Below, piece after piece: positions 1-12,239 of a stretch of DNA of 64,000 bases; position 1 is the stretch's first letter, and every line of letters begins with the position of its first letter. This stretch comes from Podaxis mareebaensis (taxonomy: Eukaryota; Basidiomycota; Agaricomycetes; Agaricales; Agaricaceae), in NCBI GenBank assembly GCA_018524725.1, contig JAEUWP010000527.1:1-64000 (forward strand), given 5' to 3'. The notes under the pieces are model-generated. The model saw only the letters and a program-made list of their open reading frames with translations, was not told where the DNA came from and searched no databases. Both the position numbers and the translations under genes were made by a program.

Positions 1-386
1 AGTCGGTATATTTCTAGTAGTAGCGAGGGATCGCTCTCGCTACCTTCGGTTCTTTGGTACTTGTGTATCGTAGTGACACTACATCAGAGACTTGTCAATT
101 TAAAGAACAAACAGTTTAGTTCGGTCTTGAACTAGGAAATCGCTGGGACCACCTCGCGACAGTCACCCAGAAGTCCTCGCGTCAAGCGAAGATAGCACCA
201 AGCACATACACATTCCCCCACTCCTTCACAACACTTATTCCTCCCTTTTAACATTCCTAGCGAGCGTTTCGATCTCGCGTCACTTTATTATCCCCTTCAT
301 TTCTGAATCAGAGTCCCCCACGAACTTGCTAGGGTGTGGCTTTTGGTAATACTATATTATATTTCACTTCACATTAGCTCTTTTAT
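1..386. other. Leader/unassigned sequence upstream of the retroelement protease
   Basis: No coding frame of interest. The stretch contains a short hairpin-forming palindrome near 23-43 (agcgag ... ctcgct) and a pyrimidine-rich run around 200-300. I compared it by eye with the 3' LTR at 5206-5601 and saw no convincing similarity, so I do not call it a 5' LTR. Confidence 0.4.
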
Positions 387-506
387 TTGTTATATTCTAT
401 AGTAATCCATTTGCTGCCCCATCAGCGCCGCTCTCTTGAATCACTTGGCTACAGTTTTGTTGAAAGAACACGAACAGGATTTTTAGAAAGGAAGGATAAG
501 GATACG

Positions 507-3500
507 ATGTCTTATTCTTCCCCTATTTACAACAACGAGGTTAATGTAACAGCAGGACTGTCTTTCAAAATACCAATCTCCATTCACCTCGAAAAATCCG
601 TCGTCCATACTCGTGCTCTCCTTGACTCTGGCGCACAAGCTAACTTCATCTCTCCGAAATTCGTCGAGAAATATTCCATTCCCCTCACCAAACTTCATCA
701 AGAAATTCCCGTTAGAAACACTGATTCATCTTTAAATAAAGGAGGAAACATCACTCATACTGCTCTCCTCCTCATTGAGGCTGACTCACAGAAAAAGGAA
801 CATTGCTTTTATGTCTCCGAAATTGGGCAAAAATCTATGATTCTTGGACTTCCCTTCTTTACAGAGACAAACCCAAACATCGACTGGAAGAAAGGAACCC
901 TATCCATCAACTCGCAAGTCTTCGCAGCAACTGACAAAGAAGACTTCAACCCCGGAGATTATACTCAAGGAACTGATGTTCCATCCCGATGAAAGATCAA
1001 ACGTGCACTTCGTGCAGTCGATCAAGAATTCAAACTGTTGCATATGGCATTGTCAATTAACGTGAAAACTTCAGAAGCTCAAAAGCTCTATCATCAATAT
1101 CATAAAGAAGAACCCAAGAAAGACATCTGACAGCTCGTACCAAAACGATTTCACAAGTACCTTCATATCTTCGAAGAAAAAGCTGCTTCATGCTTTCCAC
1201 CACAACGAAATTGTGATCATCATATCGAACTGAAGAAAGACTTCAAACCTGAAGCTCTGAAGTTGTACCGTTTATCTGAACCCGAACTTGCTGAACTCCA
1301 CAAATTTATAGACAAAAATCTTGAAAAGGGATACATCCGTCCATCAAAATCCCCTCAAGCCGCACCATTCTTCTTCATTCAAAAGAAAGATGGTAAACTC
1401 TGACCCGTTCAAGATTACTGCTACCTCAACAAGTTCACGATCAAAAATGCATATCCAATCCCCAATATTGATTCTATCCTCGATCGTCTCAAAGGAGCAA
1501 AACATTTCACCACCCTCGACATTCATGCCGGATACAACAACATCCGCATCAAAGATGGTGATCAGTGGAAAGGCACTTTTCGAACCCCCTTTGGCCTCTA
1601 CGAACCCATGGTAATGTTCTTTGGAATGATGAACAGCCCCGCTACATTCCAAGCATTCATGGATGAAATCTTCAGCAACTTAATTCATAAAACCAGAGAA
1701 ACAGGCATTATCATCTACATGGACGATATTATCATCTTTAGCGACGACCCTGACAAACTCGACAATGAAACCGAGGAAGTTCTACGACGACTCAACAAAA
1801 ACGACCTTTTCGTGAAACCAGAAAAGTGTCACTTCAACCAAATGGAAGTCGAGTATCTCAGTCTCAAAGTATCACACAACCGTCTCACTATGTCCAAAGA
1901 CAAACTCGCCGGCATCTGTGAATGGCCAGTTCCTCAAACCCCTCACGACATCAAGAAATTCCTTGGTTTCTGCAATTTCTATCGCAAATTCATTGAATCC
2001 TTTTCAACACTCACCAGCCCCCTCAACAAACTTACCTCTGTCAAGACTCCTTTTGTGTGGACAAAAGAACAACAAGTCACATTCAACACCCTGAAACAGA
2101 AGTTCCTCGAAGAACCTGTTCTTCAAACAATCGACCTTGGCAGACCCCTCATCATCGAAACTGACGCTTCAAAGTTCGCTACTGGAGGAGTACTACTTCA
2201 GGAAGATGACAACGGCAATGAACATCCTTGTGCGTATCGATCCAAATCTTTCTCTCCAGCAGAGAAGAACTACGCAATGCCTGATCAAGAACTTCTAGCC
2301 CTCAAACAAGCTTTTGAAGATTGGCGTCACTACATCCTCTCCTCACCCTATCCTATTCGCGTACACTCGGACCACAATAACCTCAAGTATTGGCAAGATT
2401 CACACAAACTCAATCGCCGCCAAGTACACATGTGGCATGAGCTACAAGAATACAACTTTCGGATCGAACACAAACCAGGTAAAGACCTAGTCTTAGCAGA
2501 CGCGCTTTCTAGACGTCCGGACCATGAAGCCCAAGAGACACCACCCGAAGAAGCTACCGTTCTTCCCTCATCTCTATTTGTAAACAATGTTGAAACACTA
2601 ACCTGGGAACAGAAGCAAGAATACCTGTGAAAACACCACGACAACCCTCTCACAGGACACCCTGGTGTTCAGGAAATGCTTAGACGACTCAAGATGGAAA
2701 TCACCTGGCCTGGCATGCAAGACTTCATACGCAATTACATCAAAGGATGTTTAGCTTGCCAACAACACAACATCGATCGTCACCCGAACAAACCCCCTCC
2801 ACTATCCGCAACTCCCACTGATGTGTCCATCCCATTCTGCCATATCGCAATAGACCTCGTTACGGACTTACCTCCTATCTCTTCCCATGACTCTGTTCTA
2901 TCCGTGATCGATCTCTTTTCTAAATTTGTAGTACTGATTCCTTGCTCAAAAACTATTTCTGGCAACGACGTTTTCAACCTACTTCTTTCACATGTTTTCA
3001 ACCATTTTGGCTTTCCACAGACAATCCTATGCGATCAAGATCCTAGATGGTCATCCGCTGCCAAGAAACAACTCTTCGCGTCACTCGGAACACAAATGCA
3101 CTTCACGACAGCATACCACCCACAAACAAATGGAACAATTGAGCGGATGCATCAGGAACTCAGTACGTATCTTCGCAAATATTGCTCTTCTTTGCCATCG
3201 GAATGGCTACACTTTATTCCCCTCTTTGAATTTTCATTCAATTCGTTGCCGCATGGGGAGGCACAGTCTATACCATTCAAAACACTTTTTGGTTTCATCC
3301 CACCACATGTCCCATCCCTGCTAGATGCCACAAATGCCCCAGGAGCAAACAAAATCCTTAGGAGAATAGATGAAGAATGCCGCCGTATCAAGAACTGCCT
3401 AGAAGCCAAGAAGCAGAAAACAGATGGGAAAACAGAAGAATACAAAGAAGGAGATAAAGTCTGGCTAGACGGATCAAACCTAGCAACAAAAGAAGCATTG

Positions 3501-3842
3501 TCGAAGTTAAAACCAAGAAGATTTGGACCATTTACCGTTGAGAAACGCCTGGGACCGGTAACATATCAACTTAAACTTCCAGCTGCCTGGAAAATACACC
3601 CAACATTCCACACGTCAAAACTCAAATGGTATCAAGAAACATCACAAAATGGACAAACTACGACAGAACCGCAACTGGAGTTAGTAGAAGGAGAAGAAGA
3701 GTACGAAATCGAAGCACTCCTAAACCATAGGCAAAAAGGCAAGAAGTTTCAATTTCTCATAAAGTGGAAGAACCAACCGCATGCCGAGAATATGTGGGAA
3801 AATGAAGACAACCTCTCTAGACACGTGAACCAAGTTCTCTGA
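507..3842 (+). pseudogene. pol: Retroelement pol polyprotein (PR-RT-RH-IN-chromodomain) with four in-frame TGA stops
   Basis: The frame is open from about 387; the first ATG is at 507. Protease motif LLDSGAQANF sits near 614-643. The RT finger/palm region is interrupted by TGA at 990, 1128 and 1401, then runs intact from 1404 to 2627 with IYMDDIIIF at the active site. RNase H carries ETDASKF and the later HSDH. A fourth TGA at 2628 precedes the integrase HHCC zinc motif (CLACQQ). The integrase catalytic D, D and E are visible in IAIDLVTD, LCDQD and IERMHQEL. The C-terminus (about 3700-3840) is a chromodomain (YEIEALLNHR, FLIKWKN, NMWENEDNL). All parts stay in the same frame, so decay is by point mutation only. 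Confidence 0.92.
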
Positions 3843-3900
3843 GAGTATAAAAAGAAACATCATCTATTCCCTTTCAACATCACCTTCGTCTTGTGAAAAC

Positions 3901-5172
3901 ATGTCTAGCAACAACACTTTGTACACCGTCCCCGATCCCGCCACTCTTCTCTCTTCTGACTATACTGATCCACGAGCCCCTTACATGTCCATCACCTCTC
4001 CAACTTCAACATTACAAAATCCCCCTTCTACCCTGTCATCCTCTTCGTCTTCATCTTTTTGGAGCAGGCCTTCTCATATTCACCATAATCCCCCATTCTA
4101 CCACGCGAGGAGAATAGGCACTATCGCAACCCCCTTCTCTCCTGCAGCACCTCTGGCGTATTCCCCCCCTTTACCGCACTCTTCACAATCTATTCAAGAA
4201 CCATGGCCGTTTTACCCAATTCCCTCGGCTACTCCTGTTGTCCCTCCTCCGCCTCGAGGCCATGAACAATGGATCGATCTTCAGAATGCCACGGAATGTA
4301 TTCATTCACATGAGTACAATACTCTGTCCGATCATCGTGACCAATATTGCATCACTTTTGCAGTACATTTAATTGAAAACGCGTTCAACTATATCGACCG
4401 GGTCAACCAAGGAGAGGCTCATGCTCTTCTCGCCACCCTCAATCAACGCCATCATGTCTCCGCCGATGTCGATCGCCCAACTTCTTCGGTCGTCACAGAG
4501 AACTGGGATACTTATGGCCTGTACCAATCCTTATTGGTTCAAGAGGTTGATCTCGATCCTGATAATCACCCAGACCCATTCATACCTCGGCCTTACGCTA
4601 CCATCAGAGAGGCCCCCATCACTGCCTGGCCCAACATTCGACAATTCCCCACATTGTACAAACTCATCGAGACGCTTGAGACCAGTTTCAACCCAATCGC
4701 CCATGTCTATGAATGGAAAAGAAAAATTCTCAATCACACCCTTTCTATTTGCGATGCCCTCCTCCTCCCTGAAGCAGTTCAACGAGCTTATGAGATGGGT
4801 TGTTGGAAATGCAGAGCCATAGGCCATATTGCCTTCCAATGTACGTGGTATCACTGCTGATTTTGCCCCCGAACCAGCCATTACAGCTGGCGTTGTCCTG
4901 ATCGACCTCACACTCCCATTGCCACATCCACGCATCCCTCTCCAACACTCCATCCGACTCGAGCCGAATGTCTCAGTGCTCAATACTTTCCCAATAACAG
5001 TCTCGTTTTGGGACAATGAGGACGTCAAGGCGTTGAACGAGAAGATCCCAATGCGATCCTTCCTGACCCCATACTACGACAACAAAGGCCTCGTCACACA
5101 ACACGATACTCATTCAACGTCAACCGTCAATGCGTAGTAGGGCGAACAGTTCTTGCTGAAGATAGTAATTAG
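3901..5172 (+). pseudogene. Second retroelement ORF with tandem CCHC zinc knuckles, two in-frame TGA stops
   Basis: This ORF begins at an ATG 57 bp after the pol stop. Its N-terminal part is Ser/Pro/His-rich and the middle is non-repetitive. The first segment ends at TGA 4858, just inside a C-terminal zinc-knuckle region: knuckle 1 is CWKCRAIGHIAFQC (C-x2-C-x4-H-x4-C). Reading on in the same frame, a second knuckle spans the stop codon (HC-stop-FC ... H ... C). The frame continues to TAG 5170 with one more TGA at 5017, ending about 20 bp before the polypurine tract. Function is inferred as gag-like RNA binding or an accessory role. Its position after pol rather than before it is unusual for Gag. 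Confidence 0.75.
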
Positions 5173-5193
5173 AAATGGGACATTTCTGGACAT

Positions 5194-5202
5194 AGGGAGG
5201 GA
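5194..5202 (+). other. Polypurine tract (plus-strand primer) of the retroelement
   Basis: The all-purine run agggaggga lies 3 bp before the start of the 3' LTR, where the plus-strand priming site of LTR retrotransposons is expected. Confidence 0.75.
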
Positions 5203-5205
5203 TAA

Positions 5206-5601
5206 TGTTACAGTGAAACCATTCTGCATATTCATTCTATTCTTCATCTCCTCTTTACTATTCTGCTTCCGATTCTTCCTATTGCCTCTATGTTTCTCCT
5301 TGGACTAACAGGTAGTTCTAGTCTCACTCTCAGTAGGAAGTATTTAGATACAGACTCCAGTAGTAGGTATTTAAACCCGCCTTACTGTAGTAGTTTGGTA
5401 GAGTTATCTTGACTATTGTGTGTTGCACTCTCTCGTGATTAAGTTCACTCGTGCTCTTGCCCACATTACACTCACTCAACTATAAGTCTACGCTATCCTA
5501 GGGTCACTCCTTTAGGACGTAGCTTTCGAGTGTTCAGACCGAGTAACAATACTCGGTGGTACACCTCTTCTGTAGTTCCTCTATAGAGAGACAGCGTAAC
5601 A
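5206..5601 (+). repeat. 3' long terminal repeat
   Basis: The 396-bp segment begins TGTTAC and ends GTAACA, so it has a perfect 6-bp terminal inverted repeat with TG...CA ends, directly after the polypurine tract. The matching 5' LTR is not in the window, so identity between LTRs and a target-site duplication cannot be checked here. Confidence 0.85.
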
Positions 5602-5946
5602 AAAGGCGTATTGGATCATTACAGGTGATGCCATTCCTGGTAACTCTAGATGCAATTGTGCTCCTCCTGCATGGAAATATGAGGTCAAACAATAATCCAC
5701 ATCTAAACACCTGCCTTTGCTGGTATATTTCTAAAAACCTGTGTCTTGGCCAATCATAAAAATTCCTATAGATGATAAGCTATCAATAATTGCTATCTAT
5801 AGTATTTTTAAAAACCAGGTCAAGACCAATCCCCTCGGTCTATATAATGAAGGCACTCAAGTCTGTGGGTCCACGCAACCCAGCAATCTCTGGATTCCCT
5901 GGATCCTCTAGGCATCCCTACACTGAAGCGGAACCTCCTCTATACG
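5602..5946. repeat. AT-rich spacer with a degenerate direct repeat and a short inverted repeat
   Basis: Two imperfect copies of a 27-bp motif (about 5728-5755 and 5804-5831, both containing taaaaacc...ggcc/agaccaat) flank a small palindrome made of tatagat (5767-5773) and atctata (5795-5801). The arrangement could be a solo remnant of a small element. It lies upstream of the zinc-finger gene and next to a TATA-like tctatataat at about 5839. Confidence 0.3.
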
Positions 5947-7269
5947 ATGCCTCGCGAAGACTCTACTCATCGTGAAGTCCTCCATTGCAACCGTTATACC
6001 CCCGCCGCTCGTTCGAAAGGGCCTACAGCCATAAACGTCAGTACAGTCTATTAATAATGCCAACACTTTATTCAATGCTAACCTTCGCATGGTGCACAGA
6101 AAAAACGGATTATATGCCCCAAGTGCGAGAAGACGTTCAGTCGAAAGACTGACCTCGGCCGACACATGGTCCTTCATGACCCGAATGCGAGGTATGTCTT
6201 TTTGTAATTGTTACAATTGTTCTTTCTCACATCATACTGTCACAGCAAATTCTACAAATGTACTGTTGCCGGCTGCTCTTATGCATCGCACCAGAAATCT
6301 AACCTGCTTGTGCACATAAAGCGACAGTGAGTGCTTTCACCGCCGTTGAGGGTGAATTTGTGAATTGACGCCTGTACAAGCGCCAACACAAGGGATAGAT
6401 ATTGCACGTGGCCTTTGTCCGATGGCGTTTGTCCTTTCCGATGCACCGACCCTTCGTCTTTGAACCGCCACATCAAGAAGCATGTGACCCAGGCTCTGGG
6501 GAGAGACGAGCCGATTCCTGGAGAATTCCTGAAATACAAGTTACGCCTTGTTGCGAAACTCGAGGCGGACCCTGGGGACTCTCAGACTTCTGAATCTGCT
6601 GAGGACTCCCAAGCTTCGGAATCTGCGGAGGAGATCAGAATTTTTGACTCTGCATCATCTGGTGCTTCAGCGTCACCTCGGATTCCCAAAGCTAGCTTCG
6701 ACTTCGACTTTGACTCCGACCCTAATCTCCTGTTTCCCCAAGTTAATTACCCTTCCGATCCCGCCACAAAAGTCGTCAACCTCGTTAATCACGGAATGGC
6801 CCTCAGTACTAGTATACCTGGTCCTTCGTCTGCAGGTCCCTGTTATCTCGCTGAGCAACCACGGATGCAACCACAAAATCCAGGTCAACGGCATTATTAT
6901 GGAGATCCTCTCTTGAGCTGTCTTACAAAGGAGTACCTTGTCAACTGGCCGCCACCAGGCCAGCCTCAATCTCAGCCTCGATCCCAGCTTCCCCCTGGTC
7001 CCCCAGCCGAATTCATGTTGGATCCGAAGGACCCATACGCTCTCGGGCCGTCTTACGCACATGCGCAGCAACTTCAACCCGACTTTGCAACCAGACCACG
7101 CCCTCCTTCCATCGGGGAGATCGAAGGCATAGCGTTCAAGGACCTTGAACACGACGGGATATTACCTCAAACCTTCTTTCAGCCTCGCAGTGTCCAACGA
7201 CCTGCCCGATCTACTCCAACCAACGACTTTTGTCTTTTCCCCTTTGCTGAAAATTCGTTCTGGCTTTAG
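5947..7269 (+). CDS. C2H2 zinc-finger protein (putative DNA-binding), four exons
   Basis: Proposed exons 5947-6036, 6100-6191, 6246-6326 and 6393-7269 are phase-consistent with GT-AG introns and give 379 aa. Exon 2 carries a clean C2H2 finger (CPKCEKTFSRKTDLGRHMVLH). Exon 3 carries a second finger-like unit (CTVAGC ... NLLVH) lacking an obvious last histidine. Exon 4 starts with a third unit (C-x8-C-x12-H-x3-H, ending RHIKKH). The remaining ~270 residues are Ser/Pro/Gln-rich and low complexity, as in many fungal transcription factors. The role is inferred from the fingers only; there is no recognisable ortholog. The gene lies directly downstream of the retroelement and could be an expansion-family member. 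Confidence 0.7.
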
Positions 7270-8014
7270 ATTTTGCGGAAGGTTCTGCCGGGTATTCATA
7301 AGTTTTTGTTGCAGGGACATTGGTTCTCATTTATTCACCTTTACCCCACAAACATAACATCATCCATCGGACAATTTCAAGTTCTAGCGTTTGTGCGACA
7401 CCTATCTGGACCATTTTCTGTATCTGTATTGTTCCTTTTGTCCCTTTTTGGATTTGTAGGCATGTATACTAGATTATGTTTATTTACAGCATTGTGATAT
7501 CCTCTAAGGTTGACTCTATATGCTCGATTGCTGGGTAAAATATTAGGCATGTTTGAGGACCTACTTCAGCAGAATTCATCATGTTTGTGAAGAACATTCT
7601 CCGAAATGGCGGAAGCCCCCGATTGCACAATAGATATGATCAGTATCGGCACTCCCGGCTTCACAATAACAGGACGATACCCACCTCACGTAGCGACTGC
7701 CATAACCGCCTCGTTGTTAACCCAATAATGATAGTTGTCTCCACGACAGCATCCTGGTGAAGCCGTTGTTCTTCAAGAGTCTGCTCTGCATTCCTACGAT
7801 CGGTGAATGCTTGCCAATAAACACTCACGCGTAGTTTGTGCACGCCACATCATGACGCCGGGTGTTTTGCTTAATGCATGAATTCTGATGGTGATACTGG
7901 GCTGACGATTCGGTGCATGCGGGCCGTATAGGGGCCAGAAGTCGGGGCTTTTACAACCACCGGATGGGCGGGATCAATGCAATATGCAATGAATTGTTGT
8001 TGCATTAACCTCGT
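7270..8014. other. Intergenic, no supported gene
   Basis: Only short open frames are present. A minus-strand stretch at about 7660-7850 translates to a Glu/Gln-rich sequence flanked by possible splice sites, but I could not connect it to a start or a neighbouring exon. Confidence 0.4.
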
Positions 8015-8763
8015 TTATGGATTGTGCGGTGCCGGGATCATCTGTTTTGGACTCGATGTCAATGCAGCAAGCGTCGCATCGACTGGTGATATGATGTGTT
8101 TAACGCTTTGCACTGTCTGGATCCTACGTATAGAGGTGGGTTGACTGGTGTATTTTTCTATGCGTGATGGAGGGCATATTTGCGTCTGACGATGTACAAT
8201 CATACTACAAATAGAAGAGGTGTCCCCGACAGGGCGACTTACATGTCGGGCTTGTCGGTGTATATTGGAAGTTCTCGTATCGAGCTCTTCCTCATTGTGC
8301 GGGTTGTTGTAAATGTCTGCAGGATAGTCTACGCCAGCAGGATCCAAAGGCAGTCGGTTTCGTAATGTTTGCAGAACAGTAGAACGGCGAGATAAAGGCC
8401 AAGCAACAAGAGCAAAAAATTGGGCGGCATGACGGACTTCCACAGATTTGACAGTAATGTTTTGTGCCGAGCCTCCAGTGACTTGTCCCAACTGGATCTG
8501 TGGAAAGGTTAGGGAGTGTTCTGATTCAGTGAATTGTCGGATTCAGTCCGCATCTTGTTCGGGTCCAAGCCAATTCTAGGATACATACATAGCCTCCTGA
8601 GTATTTTAAGATAGAAAGGGACACCATTATGGACTCATGCCATTTGCACATATCTCTGAGTTTGGCACCAATCAGTTGACTTACGATTGCCATTAGCTGG
8701 CGTGACTGAAGAAGAGCGATGAGTAGGAGTCTGCATTTCAAGCTCCGAAGACACTGTCATCAT
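8015..8763 (-). CDS. Uncharacterised small protein, spliced, with a putative 8-nt microexon
   Basis: Not recognised. The minus strand starts ATGATG at 8763. Exon 1 (8763-8685) ends at a gtaagt donor in phase 1. An 8-nt exon (8596-8589, GAGGCTAT) is bounded by ctcag and gtatgt, and a long exon from 8497 stays open to a stop at 8015. The joined frame reads ...NGNRGYIQLGQVTGG and would give about 189 aa. A gtaagt at 8242 could instead splice to 8204 and end at 8124 (about 140 aa). The protein has one moderately hydrophobic stretch (AAQFFALVAWPL) and an Asn/Glu-rich segment. No domain is assigned. The gene model rests on splice signals and an unusually long open frame only. Confidence 0.35.
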
Positions 8764-8869
8764 CGGAGTCTGAAGTTTGAAACAGGCTTGAGGGGGAAAT
8801 ACCACTCAGCGCTTTTACATAACTTACCACCGGCCGGATTTGTTACTATCTTGTCTACCGCTGTCTACT

Positions 8870-9731
8870 ATGGCTGCTGACGAGCAAAAGCATACAGCTC
8901 CCGAGGTCGAAGACACCAACAAGGATCAAGAGGAACAGAATTCTGTGTCAGTTTCCCCTTCTCCAGAGTCTGATAAAGGGAAGGGCAAGGAAACGGCGAC
9001 ATCAATAGAATCGCCACCGGACGAGGAGCAGGAGAAGTCTGGGGACTCCTCTAGCTCCAGGGGAAGGACCTCACCAGAGGGCGACAGCCAGGCTTCAGAA
9101 GCGCAGCATTGGCAAGCCATATATGCACCTCAATACAACGCGTATTACTTTTACAACAGCCAGACTGGCGAAACGACCTGGACGAACCCCCTTGGGCCAT
9201 CCGGTTCTGCCACGCCGGCTGCCCCCTCCGCGGGGCCATCTGACACATCCGACGCTTCTCAACCAGAAGCTGAGGAGCCTTCCACTTCAACATCACAATA
9301 TTCTGCTCTTCAAGCAGCCGCACTTGCCCAAGGCATCGACCCGTCATTAGCCCATCTAGATCCCTCTCTTCTCACCGCCACCACATCCTCCGGTGGCGGT
9401 CCTATTCCCACTTTCCAAGCCAAGTTCAATGCTCGCACAGGTGCATTTACTCGGCCTGATGCGCGTACGCCTGGTCACTTATCCGAGTATGAGCGCATGA
9501 AAAGGATGAGTGAATTCTACTTCGATGTCAATGCTTGGGAGAACCAAATTGCGGAGGAGAAGAGTCAGGAGGAAGAAGCGAATGGGAAAAAGAGGAAACG
9601 GCCGACGAAAAAGGACCTGGTATGGACTATCTTTCCCTACTTTGGGCTTGTCACTTACTTGTGTACAGGAACGGTTTAAGGAACAGAAGCGGCTCAAAAA
9701 AATCGCAAAGACCGCTTGGCTACGTACATAG
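8870..9731 (+). CDS. WW-domain protein, probably RNA-processing related
   Basis: Two exons (8870-9619 and 9669-9731; intron gtatgg...acag, phase 0) give 270 aa. Residues 1-80 are acidic and Ser/Glu-rich. A WW domain follows at about 83-113: W in HWQAIYAP, then the YYFYN core, the second Trp in GETTWTNPL and the terminal Pro. An Ala/Ser-rich spacer then leads to a conserved-looking block (FNARTGAFTRPDARTPGHL, then SEYERMKRMSEFYFDVNAWE) and a strongly basic tail (KKRKRPTKK; KRLKKIAK) that resembles a nuclear signal. WW domains bind Pro-rich partners. The combination with a basic KR-rich C-terminus is typical of fungal splicing-associated WW proteins, but that role is an inference. Confidence 0.85.
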
Positions 9732-9809
9732 TCTCATTTGGAGGAGTTGTTTATGCATTCGCGTGGTTGTGCATGGTTTCTAGTATGTGTATCTGTTTGA
9801 AGGGTCCCA

Positions 9810-10197
9810 ATGTCGCGCTTTTATATTCGTCAGTGCGCATACGTTCTGTCAAAGAAGAATATCCCTGTCGTTTATCATCCATACACTCTCTCGGACCTTC
9901 CTGTGGAATTGTCAAAGTTATCGACTTTGTGACACCGTTGTAACCTCCTTGGATTCAGGACATCGCCCAGCTCCACGTCTACACTACATACAACCTGGAG
10001 AAGAGGGATCGAGCCGGGAACAATAACAGGCCCCGCCTTCGTGCAGCAGTGAAGACCCTATGTGAGCGAAACCCTTTGTTTCTTTTTGTATCGACCATGA
10101 CGGCAACGCTCATATGGCTACTGATGAATCTGCTTGATGGAACATTTGATTTACCGCAGGGACGACGCTTCAAACACCCGTGCAGCCGGAGCACTGA
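9810..10197 (+). CDS. Possible small three-exon gene, unrecognised (about 77 aa)
   Basis: An ATG at 9810 opens a frame reading MSRFYIRQCAYVLSKKNIPV. Splicing 9810-9902 to 9959-10061 (reading DIAQLHVYTTYNLEKRD) and to 10160-10197 keeps the frame with GT-AG signals and ends at TGA 10195. The product would be basic and short, the size of small mitochondrial or ribosomal proteins, but I recognise no family. Codon usage in exons 1-2 looks coding. The first donor (gtggaa) is weak. It sits between the WW gene stop and the convergent NKAP gene. Confidence 0.35.
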
Positions 10198-10517
10198 CCA
10201 TTTCATCATTCTGATTGGATTCTCAGTATTCACCCGGACTGGATGTCCTGTTCTTTACAGAAGTCTCAAATGCTGTCTTGGGAGAGGGCTCGATTGAAAG
10301 GCAGAGATCTATAAGACTCGACGAGAATTAGGGATGCTGTCACTTGACAAGTCTTCCGTGGATCTCCCGTTGATATTAAATCTGGTAGGGTATTGGTTCC
10401 TCCATCTTAAACGCATAAAATATATGTGTTGTACGAACAACGTCGAGTGGGAGTGACTGAAGGAAAGATTGTCCAATAGAAATACAAGCGTAGAAAAGGG
10501 GAAGATAACCAGTTCAT

Positions 10518-12055
<1,538 letters not shown>

Positions 12056-12239
12056 TGAGAGATGGAGCAGTGGTGACAGTCTATTGATGCACAAGGACAC
12101 AGCGCTGAGTCAGGCGTGGGAAAATACACGGAGTCCGCCGAAAACTGACCAAGCCCAAATCTTTGGTAGGTACCTGTGGGTCCAAGCAGTTCTCTCCCGT
12201 ACCACAACCAGGGCTACCTCCAGCGACACCCGCCTTATT
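12056..12239. promoter_or_regulatory. Divergent promoter between NKAP and the pseudokinase gene
   Basis: Only 184 bp separate the two inferred start codons, so both promoters and 5' UTRs must share or overlap this interval. No clear TATA box is visible in either direction. Confidence 0.5.

Larger units (their letters stand above)
1..5601 (+). mobile_element. Ty3/Gypsy LTR retrotransposon (chromovirus), 5' truncated by the window edge and decayed
   Basis: Seen: one frame from about 387 to 3842 encodes, in order, a retropepsin-like protease (DSGA), reverse transcriptase (YMDD), RNase H, integrase and a C-terminal chromodomain. This is the domain order of Ty3/Gypsy chromoviruses. A second ORF with zinc knuckles follows, then a purine tract and a TG...CA LTR. 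No 5' LTR or primer-binding site is recognisable near position 1, and no gag capsid ORF precedes the protease, so the 5' part lies outside the window or has been lost. The coding frames hold six TGA stops and no frameshifts, so this copy is not autonomous. The chromodomain of such elements is known to steer integration to heterochromatin marks. Confidence 0.93.

Noticed and set aside
1..386. Possible 5' LTR of the retroelement
   Set aside because: No match to the 3' LTR could be seen by eye and no GTAACA end followed by a tRNA-primer site is present.
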